This document shows, piece after piece, positions 38,471-49,889 of a stretch of 64,000 nucleotides of DNA. The notes under the pieces were generated by a model. It was not told where the DNA came from. It searched no databases and was given only the letters and a program-made list of their open reading frames with translations. The stretch comes from Drechmeria coniospora (Eukaryota; Ascomycota; Sordariomycetes; Hypocreales; Ophiocordycipitaceae), in assembly GCF_001625195.1 (NCBI RefSeq), contig NC_054390.1, positions 1,426,001 through 1,490,000 of the forward strand, in the 5' to 3' direction. Within the stretch, counting starts at the first letter, position 1. Each line of letters begins with the position of its first letter. Both the position numbers and the translations under genes were made by a program.

Positions 38471-40335
38471 GTACGGCGAACTCTACAACTAAGTAAGTAA
38501 ATTCTCCGTATTAGCTGTTCTAAAAATGCAAATGCAAGTACCTACTTACTAGGTACTGTGCGGAGTACATGTACACCATACACTTGCAAGTATACTGCAC
38601 TACGGAGTACAGGTGGTAGCATGAGTGGATACATGTACTGTAAATGTACTTTATTCGCGTTCGTAAGTACACTGAGAACAGTACTTACCTAGTACTTAGT
38701 ACAAGCAACTACCGGGGCAGCACTTGTACATGTACTGTACATGTACTGTACATGTACTGTGCTTAGGTGTTCGCTTCCTTGTACAGTACTTACACCTGTA
38801 CTGGGTACAGCACCGCACATAACGCGCTCTGAGGAATTTCTATTGGCGGTTATGCATGACGCAAATCCTTCGCTGACCGAGAAGAACTTCCAGTGATTAA
38901 TAATACTTGTAGGCAGTGCTCCCCGATAAATGTACATTGTACCTAAACACTACGTGGGGTACAGTGCTAGATACATGTACTCCCTGATGGATCAGGGTCA
39001 GCGGTAATCCTGTACAGGACAAGTATTGCTCCGTACGGAGCACCGAGTACTTACACGTTCGGAGAATACTTAAGTACGGAGTACATGTACTCCGAACGGA
39101 TTAATGCCATATTAACAGGCCCTCTATTAGGAGTGCAAGCAATAATATGTAAGTATTCCATATGCACTGTAAGTACTCTATAATCGCTGTTCACATGCAA
39201 TACATACAATGAAGTACATGTACCTCACAGTTTGGTGCATAAGAACATGTATATTACTGCACTCCGTACTCCATACATGTACTTGTACTCCGCACAGTAC
39301 GTCACCTTCACATAAAATACCAGGGGTACATTGACAGTGGTGATAGGGTGTACAGGTACTCCGTCGTTGTACATTCAATGCGAGCGATCAATCAATGTGA
39401 AAATTTGCAGGGATTTAGAAATAATACACCTACCAACCAGGCCTAAGTATTTATTTGGCATTTACTTAAAGTACAATGGAATCTCGCAGGGTTAGGATGT
39501 ACATGTACTCCGTAGGTGTAGACTTGTTGGGCTATGGGTTGCTTGTGCTACAAGTAGTGCATGTACATGAACATGTACTAACTATTACCGCCTAACACAG
39601 TAACTTAGTGGCACGATATTCCGCTTGTACGCCTGTGAACCTCTCCACACATGTTCTGGTTGGGTCGAATGGGGCGCAGCACCTCACCAATCAGTAGCTA
39701 GGCAGAGTACCTAGTAGGCAGAACAAATGCGGAATTTCCACAAGTAATAATACTGTACGTGTACTTACTCCGTACGGGACACTGTACGCATAATTCAGTG
39801 CTAGCCCACAAGAGAGAGCACACAATGTACGGAGTACAGTACACTTACATGTGTACTTACAGTACAGTACAGTAAGTACGGAGTACTCCGTACTTAAGTA
39901 ATAATACTTGTACGGAGATCATGTACAGAATATCCGTACTTGTAACTACTTAAGTAATACAGTATAGTAAGTAGGTACTCCGTACGGAGCACATGTACAG
40001 TATATTGTAGTATTACACCAAGAAACACGGAAGAGTCACTCATTGCGATCATATACTTACTGTAATTAAGCACTCCGTACTGTTAGCATATACTGTAGTA
40101 CAACTACTTACATAAGTCCTTGTATTCCTTACTGCACACCTGCTTGCACATGCACAGACTAAGTAGGTGTACAGTACATAAAGGAAAGGCATATACTTAG
40201 GTGTAGGTGTAAAAGTACATGTACACTATTCTCGTACTTGTAGGCACCCAGCAATACACGTGGTGGCTGATGAAATCAATACATTGGACTCGACTCTGTA
40301 CACGAAGCACACGCTCACTCCATACAGTAAACAGG

Positions 40336-40756
40336 TACAGTATGTGGCAAAAAAAGTATTTGCACCCCCTTAGGTACCACACCTTAGTCTAATCAAATCT
40401 AACCAATTTTGTTAGTATGATAACAATCAAATAGCTGCATGCGCATCAAGCGTAGCAATAACGATGCCTTAACGCAGCCGTAACGATACGATGCCTCGAG
40501 GCAAGGAACTATCGCAGCAAATGCGATTACGGATTTGCGAGCTACCTCTCGACGGACGAGTTGATAGATTCGTTATCTTCGAGCTTTAGAAGCTGATTAA
40601 TACAATGACCCATTGCGTTGAGGCTATTATTATTGCAGTAGAGGGTTGTGGTAGACGAAATATTAATAGTTATAATACTAACAAAGTAAGTTAGTTTAGA
40701 TTGGACCAGGAATGCGGTACCTAAAGAGGGGCAAATACTTTTTGCCCCCTACTGTA
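40336..40756. mobile_element. Non-autonomous Tc1/mariner-type element (421 bp, MITE-like)
   Basis: Both ends carry the same imperfect inverted repeat of about 45 bp. The left end begins TACAGTATGTGGCAAAAA, then AGTATTTGCACCCCCTTAGG. The reverse complement of the right end begins TACAGTAGGGGGCAAAAA, then GTATTTGCCCCTCTTTAGG; both arms continue into GGTACC. The outermost TA on each side fits the TA target duplication of Tc1/mariner elements (CAGT...ACTG between). The interior has no GTAC-rich pattern, unlike all flanking DNA. An internal reading frame is the first 32 codons of a Tc1-type transposase (separate entry), so this is a deletion derivative that would need a transposase from elsewhere. 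Confidence 0.85.
40491..40589 (+). pseudogene. Truncated Tc1-type transposase N-terminus inside the element
   Basis: A 32-codon frame, MPRGKELSQQMRLRICELPL and a short tail ending in a stop at 40587-40589. It resembles the N-terminal helix-turn-helix start of fungal Tc1-like transposases (MPRGKELS.xxRxRICEL). The rest of the DNA-binding domain and the whole DD(E/D) catalytic region are missing, so it is inactive. Family resemblance is from memory. Confidence 0.7.
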
Positions 40757-41250
40757 AGTACTTACCGCACTCACCTTACGGAGGAGTATTACTAGAGGAC
40801 TATTATAATATTCTTAATACGGAGTACTGTACGGAGTACTGTACGGAGTACATGTACTTGGGTAGGTACGTATTACTTAAGTAGCACGTGCAGTACGGAG
40901 TACGGAGTAAGTAATAATAATACATGAAATTCACGTTCAGGCACTAGGTACATGTACTCCGAGCAGAAAGTTCTTACAGCACATCTGCATGTACTTGTAC
41001 TTCCATGTATGCTGGCAATGACGAGTTCACGACCCGGCGATGACGCGTAACCTGTTGCATTCTTGTGCAGGGAGCAAGGTGTGAGTGTCACAAAAGGAAT
41101 AAGATATCAATCTCATGTACCGAATACTGTATGCACATGTACGAGTATTTACTTGTACAGATTGCCGCGGAATCTCAGCAGAACAATGGCTGGCTGAGCC
41201 GCTGGATTCAAGCGCTGTACTTGGGCCTTCAACACAGAGCGAAAACAACA

Positions 41251-41929
41251 AGCAAGTGACTTTTGGCGCTCGCCGTTGGCTAGAGCGGCTTGCAGAATCT
41301 GGATACCATGTTTACTTTCATGCTGCTTGGGATTTGGGCAGGCACGTTGTCGACGTTAACATTATGATCAGGTTGTGCTGTACGTGCTATTACTTGGCGT
41401 CCATGCAAAAAGGTTCAGATCTGGCGCTGGATTTCCTGCTTCGTTCGCTCCATGTACTTCATTAGACAAGTAAAGCAACGGATATTAGACATCAGCCAGC
41501 AATATATGTGCATATTCGCAGATTCTTCTCAATCAAGTTATATTTCGTCAAACTTCTTCGTCACTTTGCAGTACCCTTTCGTCCTCCTTCCAGACCTTAG
41601 TACTGCAGAGCCTAGAGGTGCACGTGATTGTTGCCGTGGAAACCGGAGCCTCTATGCACCATCGGCGAGGATGCTACATGCATTCACTGCATACATGACA
41701 CTACATTTACAGTACCTACAGTTCCCTTGGTCGAGCTCGCAGGCCTCATTCGTGTCAAGTACGAGTACAGTGTATACGCACTCGTTTCTGTCAGATTCTA
41801 GCACCTCTGTCTCTATCTTTCATTCTTCGTCCCCCTCCTCCGCAATCGGCGATACCGTCTCTACAACCACTGCCCATCGACCAAAAGTCAGCTGTCCAAC
41901 ATAAAGGATTTGCTTCTCAATCCAAGTCT
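41251..41929. other. Promoter and 5' flank of the SprT/GCNA gene
   Basis: Repeat density drops and the sequence becomes pyrimidine-rich (TCTTCTC, CCTCCTTCC, TCGTCCCCCTCCTCC) towards the start codon at 41930, as in many fungal promoters. Open frames here show no domain. Confidence 0.5.
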
Positions 41930-43639
41930 ATGTCTTCGACGCGCAAGGTCCGTCGTCTGAGAGACAGAGATCAGGTCGACTCCAATCCTCTCTTCCTTCC
42001 ATGGAATGATGACGGCGAAAGGGTGCATCCCCACTCCAGACGACATATTGCCAATGCATTTCTCAACAACGACCCGGGCAAAGTTGCCAGAATTCAACAC
42101 ACGATACCGCAAAAGTCAAACCACGAGACACGAGGTAATAGGTCAATCACCGTCAATCGAAGTCTCGGGCGGACTGTTGTACACAACGAGGCAGATGAGA
42201 AAGAGAATTTCGGAAGGATGTCAACTCGGGAACGGGCTTTCTTATCGGATGCAGTCACCCAAATCACGCACGATGCTTCGGATCACGAAACATCTAGCAT
42301 CTACCATACTGCCGTAGAAGAGTCTTTCAGTCAAGGCGATGGCGCCGAGTCTGAGTTTGAATTGAATAGCTCTTTCAACCAAGACTCTCTGAACACATCC
42401 CCAATGGCGCTGAGATGCAAAAACAGGGTTCGGCAGCACCCTGGTGGGTCGAGGGGGGCACTTGAAGCCTTGAGACCGCTCAACGCTGATAACCCAGGAA
42501 GACAACAGGTTGCCCATGTCTCAAACAAAGGGCGCATGCAGACGAGTGAGTCCTCGCAGACTAGACAGGACCAAGAGGATGAGTCATTCCACCCCCACCA
42601 CCCGGGCCAGGAATCGGATTTGGAGATCGACCTTGAAAGGCTCCGCATCAGTCTTCGTGATTTTTCACACGATGATGCAGAACAAGAGGGAGGGCGCGGC
42701 AAACGTAAGGCCTTCGGCACACAGTCCGAAAACTCGCAAACGAAAGATGAGGGAAACTGTGTCAAGCCGCTTTCGCCACGCAAAGAAGCGCCCCTGAAGG
42801 TTAAGGCACCGACCAAAGGAAAGGCGAAAAAGACAGCAAAGAAGGCGTTTGATGCGGAGAAACATTCCATCGCAGAGCAATTTCTTCTCGAGCTCGATAC
42901 AGAGATCACTCACGGCGAAATACTCAAAATGACCAAGCTGACCGGAGGTGTGAAACTGGTGTGGTCAAAGACCTTGAACACGACAGCTGGAAGGGCAAAC
43001 TGGAAACGAGAGATGATTCGAAGCAAACAGGCCGACGGCATGGTCGTGGCTGTATCGTACAAGCACCACGCGTCCATCGAGCTTGCGGAGAAGGTTATTG
43101 ACGACGAGAACCGGCTGCTCAATGTGCTGGCTCATGAGTTTTGTCACTTGGCCAATTTCATGGTCACTGGCGTCACAGACAACCCACACGGCAAGGAGTT
43201 CAAAAAGTGGGCGGCCAAGTGCTCCCTCGCATTCGGGAACTCGAGGGGTATCAAGGTGACGACGAAGCACACGTACGACATCGATTTCAAGTACGTGTGG
43301 GAGTGCACGGGGTGCAGTTCCGAGTACAAACGCCACTCCAAGAGCATCGAGCCTCATCGCCATCGATGCGGGAGTTGCGGCTGCACCCTCAAGCAGACGA
43401 AGCCAGTGCCCAGAGGCGGTGGTGCAGCCAGTGGGAAGCCGAGTGCCTACCAGATATTCGTCAAGGAGCAGATGAGGATAGTGAGGGGCGAGAACCCAGG
43501 TAGCCCGCAGAAGGAGGTGCTGCGGATCGTCGCGAAGCGGTGGGCTGACACGAAGGAGCACCTTCCAGCGGCGAGCAAGATTGAAGTGGGTAAAATCGAG
43601 AACAAGCCAGGGCCCGACTCTCGTCATGTAGGTGTTTAA
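41930..43639 (+). CDS. GCNA-like SprT zinc metalloprotease with zinc ribbon and HMG box
   Basis: Probably a nuclear DNA-protein-crosslink protease of the GCNA/ACRC class. Single exon, 569 aa. Residues ~1-290 are disordered, acidic and Ser-rich with basic patches (KVKAPTKGKAKKTAKKAF). The SprT domain at ~300-430 reads AEQFLLELDTEITHGEILK, then KLVWSKTLNTTAGRA and the catalytic LLNVLAHEFCHLANFMV, i.e. HExxH as HEFCH, followed by HGKEFKKWAAKC. A zinc ribbon has YVWECTGCSSEYKRHSKS and HRCGSCGCTLKQ. After it, KPSAYQIFVKEQMRIVRGEN ... VLRIVAKRW resembles an HMG box. The same order (disorder, SprT, zinc ribbon, HMG box) defines GCNA in animals and fungi. The first ATG of the frame is used. Function is inferred from family. 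Confidence 0.88.
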   Translation: MSSTRKVRRLRDRDQVDSNPLFLPWNDDGERVHPHSRRHIANAFLNNDPGKVARIQHTIPQKSNHETRGNRSITVNRSLGRTVVHNEADEKENFGRMSTRERAFLSDAVTQITHDASDHETSSIYHTAVEESFSQGDGAESEFELNSSFNQDSLNTSPMALRCKNRVRQHPGGSRGALEALRPLNADNPGRQQVAHVSNKGRMQTSESSQTRQDQEDESFHPHHPGQESDLEIDLERLRISLRDFSHDDAEQEGGRGKRKAFGTQSENSQTKDEGNCVKPLSPRKEAPLKVKAPTKGKAKKTAKKAFDAEKHSIAEQFLLELDTEITHGEILKMTKLTGGVKLVWSKTLNTTAGRANWKREMIRSKQADGMVVAVSYKHHASIELAEKVIDDENRLLNVLAHEFCHLANFMVTGVTDNPHGKEFKKWAAKCSLAFGNSRGIKVTTKHTYDIDFKYVWECTGCSSEYKRHSKSIEPHRHRCGSCGCTLKQTKPVPRGGGAASGKPSAYQIFVKEQMRIVRGENPGSPQKEVLRIVAKRWADTKEHLPAASKIEVGKIENKPGPDSRHVGV

Positions 43640-43772
43640 GAGTGCAAAGCCTTTGGCGCACAGGGAGGGAACACACATGAGTCGGCGCTGATGATAAGCA
43701 TTGCCGTATATATTATCGGGTACACAAGCCACATAACCCCGTCACCTTGACATCGGTCTGTTTCTGCCTGCC

Positions 43773-44515
43773 TCAGTGCTCTCCAAACAGACCATGGTCC
43801 TTGATCTTGAACGTCTCCCAAATGCGAGCTGAATATTCAACAGCGTCACCAATGAGCTTGCCCTGCTTGCCGAGTTCGAGGTCAACATCATCCTCGTCGT
43901 ACTCGCCCCTGATGTGAGGAACGTTTGTGGTGATGAGTATATCCGTCTGATACTCCTCAAGGCGTAGGAGGGTCATAATAATCGCGGTAAAGTCGGGCGT
44001 AGAGGGTTGCCCTTGCGCCTGGCTGATTTTTCGCGTTTGGGTAGCTATGAGCGTGTACGCTGGCGGTTTGGATCTATAACGGCATGGGCGTTAGATCCCA
44101 AGGTACGGACGGGGCTGTGCACGCTGGGTAAGTGAACAACGTACTCCAGGCGAGTAAATTCCGTCTCGGCCGTGTTCCAGATCTTGACGGTATCAATGTC
44201 AGAGCCAACCATGTCTTCGAGATGGGTCGTCAGGGCCTGGCCATCGATCTCCAGGCCGGAACCAGGGCCGCCAACTCGCTCGGTGATGTCAAATATGATA
44301 CTAGTATAGCCGTTCTTGTCGATCCATACCTCCTGGTTGTCAGGGACCTGGCGCAGCTTGCTATTCCAAGCAAGGTGGAGTCGTCAGCCGTCATCCGTTG
44401 CCTGTGCTGTCCCGGGATTGGAATGGATGCATGCAAACCTGACATCAGCAAACTTCGCAGGAAGGTCGCAGACGATTGCGCCGCCGTAGAGTGGAGTTCC
44501 GATATAACCAGACAT
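43773..44515 (-). CDS. MOG1: Ran-binding nuclear import factor MOG1
   Basis: Binds Ran GTPase and stimulates nucleotide release, supporting nuclear protein import. Exons 44515..44439, 44360..44145 and 44073..43773 give 197 aa. Start MSGYIGTPLYGGAIVCDLPA is a typical MOG1 N-terminus; then FADVSKLRQVPDNQEVWID, IIFDITERVGG, HLEDMVGSDIDTVKIWN, an exon-3 stretch PPAYTLIATQTRKISQAQG, and the conserved end TLLRLEEYQTDILITTNVPH. Introns have GT/AG ends and consistent phase. Only 133 bp separate its stop from the convergent SprT/GCNA gene. Head-to-head with HNT1 across a repeat-rich spacer. Confidence 0.93.
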
Positions 44516-45774
44516 GTTTCTCGTGCGAATGTCGAATGTGTTGCTGCGCACTACGAGTACTGTACGAGTATGCGCCGTACAGCCCGCAGGTCATCATCAT
44601 CTTGCGCAAACCAACATGCAATTCGGACAAGGTGACGGTGGAGGGGCTACTACTTATTTACATCATATGGGTACGACGCAACCAGCAACGCCGCCCAACC
44701 AATCAGGTACCGTTGCAGCTGGGCGGTTCGTTCGGACCAATTTGTATCCATATTAATATGCAAACAATATCGATACTGTTAAGTATTTATGCATGAAGTA
44801 CGGAGTACAGCAAGTCAGTATAGTAGGTACATCTGGGTACTTACTCCGTACATTCGGAATACATTGTGCTGCTCACTCAATAATTACATAGTACTGTATA
44901 CTTACTTGTACTGTACTTACGGAGTACAGAGTAATTGATACGTGAAATTTCGTTTCAGGCTTGTAAGTATTACTGTAGGACCTTGTCCTTGCGAGTTGCT
45001 CTCATGGTGGTGCCAGCATTCTTTCGGTAACAATACTTCCAATTTCATGGATGCACTTACTTGTAAGTACCTAGTAATACTTACAAGCAGCATGTACACG
45101 TACTTGCACCAACGTACAGCTTGTCATGCTCATCCCCTATAACACTGTGCAAATACAGTAAGTATGCTATGAACAGCGGCGTAAGTACTACCTTAGGTAG
45201 CAGCCCGTACTTATATTGTGCGCTAGGACTATCTACTGTAGATTTAGACACAGCTGCTAATAGTTGACAGGTACCACTGTTCAGTGAGGGTTCAGTGAGT
45301 ACAGGACAGAACTACTGTACCTAGGTAGGTAGCCGTAGTTATCCCTATAACAGGATTTTCCTTGGTGCAAAGTCCAACTGTGGCAGGAATATATTTCGCA
45401 GCGCGCACGGTGGAATACAACGAGCAATAAAAGCAATGCATGAAGCAAGCAATGCATATTAAATACAACTACAGATATTTGGATACAAGGAGCTGTGAAT
45501 ATACTTGTCTGTGTATGTACAACAGCAAGTGCAAGCATTGGGATGTGGACTTGCTTTGCTTACCTACTCTTCTCAGTGACACCCATTAATTATTATTACT
45601 GGTATTACATCAGTCGGTTCACAAGGCTTACTACCCCTACCCCGTGCATGTACTGTGCCATACTCACATTCCCCTCAGTTCCTGGAATGATCCTTACCTC
45701 ATCTTTCACCTCTTCCTACTTGCTACTGTATCCTCAACCCACCCAACTCGTCCGGAAGCCAGAACCTAGTGAAC
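44516..45774. repeat. Divergent spacer MOG1/HNT1 with GTAC repeats
   Basis: GTAC words are dense from about 44540 to 45310 (for example TACGGAGTACAG, TACTCCGTAC, GTACATGTAC-like and CTTACTTGTAAGTA). The last 200 bases before HNT1 are pyrimidine-rich. No protein-like ORF. Confidence 0.7.
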
Positions 45775-46536
45775 ATGGCCTCTTGCCTCTTCTGCCGGAT
45801 CATCAAGGGTAATTAAGCTTCAAGCAAACCCTGCGTCTCGTCGAGGATGGAGGACGTGGTGGCGCATCGAAGCTAATTAACACAATCATGTTTTCCATCG
45901 CAGGCGAGATACCCTGTATGAAAATCTTTGAGAGCGACAAGACTCTCGCCTTCCTCGACATTGGACCCCTCAGCAAGGGTCACGCTGTGCGTTGCTCGCC
46001 TCCATTCCACTACCGCCTCGCTAACACCAACATCGCCATCGTTTAGCTTGTCATTCCTAAATACCATGGGGCGAAGCTCGCCGACATCCCTGATGAACAG
46101 CTAACTGAGATTCTGGTGAGCTTGCTCCCCTGACCCCGCCAGCTGCGATAAGTGACAATGCCGTGACTTACAACGTCTCGGCAGCCCACCCTCAAGAAGC
46201 TTGTTGCCGCCACTGGCGCCACTGAATACAATATCCTCCAAAACAACGGCATCATGGCCCATCAGCAGGTCAATCATGTGAGTGACGGCGAGAAGAGCTT
46301 TAGTCTACGTGAGCCCGTGCTGATGTTGCCTATTATGATGGCGACGTGTAGGTTCACTTCCACATGGTCAGTACATTGGTAACCTGTGTACGCCATTGCC
46401 GTCGACTGACGTGTCGCCTGCTCCTTAGATTCCAAAGCCAAACGAAACCGAGGGTCTGGGAATAGTATGGCCCGCCACAACCGGCGACATGGATAAACTC
46501 AAGAAGCTCTGCGAGGATATCAAGTCCAAGATGTAA
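45775..46536 (+). CDS. HNT1: HIT-family adenosine 5'-monophosphoramidase HNT1
   Basis: Histidine-triad nucleotide hydrolase (HINT branch) acting on AMP-N-linked substrates. Six exons, 45775..45808, 45904..45986, 46047..46115, 46185..46277, 46352..46366 and 46429..46536, give 133 aa, the usual size. Seen: CLFCRIIKGEIPCMKIFESD (zinc-binding-type CxxC N-terminus), TLAFLDIGPLSKGHALVIPK, NILQNNGIMAHQQ, and the triad H-V-H-F-H-M followed by IPKPNETEGLG. The triad is split: the first His ends exon 4, and exon 5 is only 15 nt (VHFHM). Very intron-dense for its size. 167 bp from the stop of the convergent SEC14-like gene. Confidence 0.93.
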
Positions 46537-46703
46537 CAAGCTTTGCAGGTGATCCCAATGCAGCTGGCCAGCGTAAATGCTCGTCGCGGGACTTTCACTC
46601 TCCAAGCTCTCTCCAGGCGCCCCGACGTCCATCTTCGTCCCAACACGGCGATCCGTCCAAATGGGTATCTCCCTCTGTACTGGGTGTTTGGCTTCCGTCG
46701 TCG

Positions 46704-48172
<1,469 letters not shown>

Positions 48173-49889
48173 GGCGACAACGGAGGAGGAGGCGTCTGGT
48201 GGGTCGCCAGGCTGCGTGGTTGTGACGTTAAGTGCCACCACGATGCAGGAAATGAGCGTAAAGGCTACGATGGCTGTGACAGCTGCAGGGTAAAGGGCGA
48301 GGGTGCTTCCAAGGCTGGGGTGGTTTGGGTGGTGGGACCGGACAGCGGTCGTGCAATGACTAGACGAAATTCGCTGCTTCGTGTAGCAGGACCGCCTACT
48401 CAGAATTCGATCTTTGGGAAGATGCGGGAAGGCCTTGGGAAACTGGAGCTGGAGGAACTTGGTGGGATTCAGTGCTCGAGAATCGACCGAAAGACTCGGA
48501 CTGCCGAAGGAGCGGACGACAGTTGCAACGCAGCGTCGCTGCAATCGTCTCTTTAACTCGGGAACAACGGTCGAAAACGGAATCAAGCTTCTTGCTCGAA
48601 CCTCGATGATGACCGTGATGCTTTGCTTCATGAAGGGACAACAATGTTAGCTGGAGATGGGCAATTGGGCATGGTAGACCAAGTCGGTGGGGAGAGTGAT
48701 CTGTTTAGCCCTAGTCGCTCGGTTTAATAGGCTAACCAAGGGGTCGCCGACGAAGGATGAGCTTTCGGATAACTAACTAGCACATATGGATGTGGAAGTA
48801 AGTGGTAAGTACTACGGAATGCAAGTAGCAATGTAGGCCCCCCGGACGCCGGTGTCACCTGTACAGCAATAATCTTCATACGAAACGCATGTACAGGTTT
48901 AGTCGTTGTCTTTAATACTCGAATCAAGATGCCTTCTGATGTACAGGTATCTGGAGAACCCAACCCCCCTACTGTAATGGCAACTCAACTTGCTCCCCTA
49001 TAACAGGGGGTTTATTAACCAGAGGGTAGAGTAGAGGTGGGGTAGCTCTGAGTCGGGAAGACCATAGCCAGGGTTGTGTCCACACACGTGTGCTCCGTAA
49101 CTGACGAGTACAGATGTGGTCAATGGGTAAATATTAAACATCATGTAGGGTATTCTATAGCAACTTTGTACGGGGCGAAGCAGTGGTGGTCATGTTACTT
49201 TTCATTGCGTCAGCAGGTGCTGCCCTGTTGTTTCCTCGTACTTCGTAGGCAGCAGGGAACGCATTGCCCAAGAAGCGTGTACTTGTGTTCAATTGACCAC
49301 AGTACAAGAGTCTATTGACAGTCAGGCCCCAAAAGTTCGGGCTTGACAAATAACTCCTACTCGGGCGTCGCCCGAGACAATAACATTGCATTAGAATATA
49401 GAGTTGTATATAACGCAATTCAGAAGCCAGAGTAGTAGTTTGTAACTGCATTTATGAGGTGATTTCCACCTTTTTTAACAAGGCTGAGTAAAACCTCTAA
49501 AACTACTGTCACAAGGTATTGATTTGGAAGCTACGAGATAAATATTGGATTTCATTTCCTTCATTGAAATAACTCGGCTCTGTGACAAGTCACAAGTTTG
49601 TAGATGATGCATTACTGCAACACTTCCATGCCACGCCTCCAACTGCTAGCAGCCCTCAGTCATCAAATCGACTTTACCGCTAACCTCTGTTCGTTCGTCA
49701 ATACTCGAGCTGCAGCTCTCTCACGCTTGTGACGTAGAGCAGCCAGTCGACGAGTTGACCCTAAGCGCATTTGGTATCATCGGCATACATCTCCGAGGTC
49801 TTGCTGAATCCTCGCAACGTGCAGCGTTACAAAACGGACACTCGATGTCAAAGTTTTACCTATATTGTAAGTAAACGTCAACTCAGCTC
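48173..49889. other. Spacer upstream of the SEC14-like gene and downstream of KAP121
   Basis: 48173-48631 is an open in-frame extension of the SEC14-like gene (5' UTR or coding). Beyond it nothing gene-like is visible. A 17-bp near-perfect palindrome (CTCGGGCG-T-CGCCCGAG) lies at 49360-49376. 49380-49600 is AT-rich. Confidence 0.55.
49360..49376. repeat. Short perfect inverted repeat (hairpin)
   Basis: CTCGGGCG and its exact complement CGCCCGAG are separated by one T. It lies in AT-rich surroundings 500 bp past the KAP121 stop codon and is not followed by a T-run typical of a terminator, nor by a CTRR end that would fit a Helitron. Confidence 0.6.

Larger units (their letters stand above)
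38471..41250. repeat. Largest GTAC-repeat desert in the window
   Basis: Almost 2.8 kb in which GTAC words separated by 1-3 bases recur on nearly every line: GTACGGAGTAC, GTACATGTAC, GTACAGTAC, GTACTTGTAC and reverse complements. Short tandem arrays occur at 38725-38757 (unit TGTACATGTAC, three copies) and 40818-40852 (unit TACGGAGTACTG, about three copies). The only foreign-looking block is the Tc1-type element at 40336-40756, in which the motif is nearly absent. No coding potential otherwise. Confidence 0.8.

Noticed and set aside
38471..41250. CRISPR-like or satellite array
   Set aside because: The words are short, irregularly spaced and in both orientations, with no constant repeat-spacer unit; this is a eukaryotic genome.
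49360..49400. Helitron 3' end (hairpin followed by CTRR)
   Set aside because: The hairpin exists but no CTAG/CTRR-T end follows at the proper distance on either strand, and no RepHel sequence is near.
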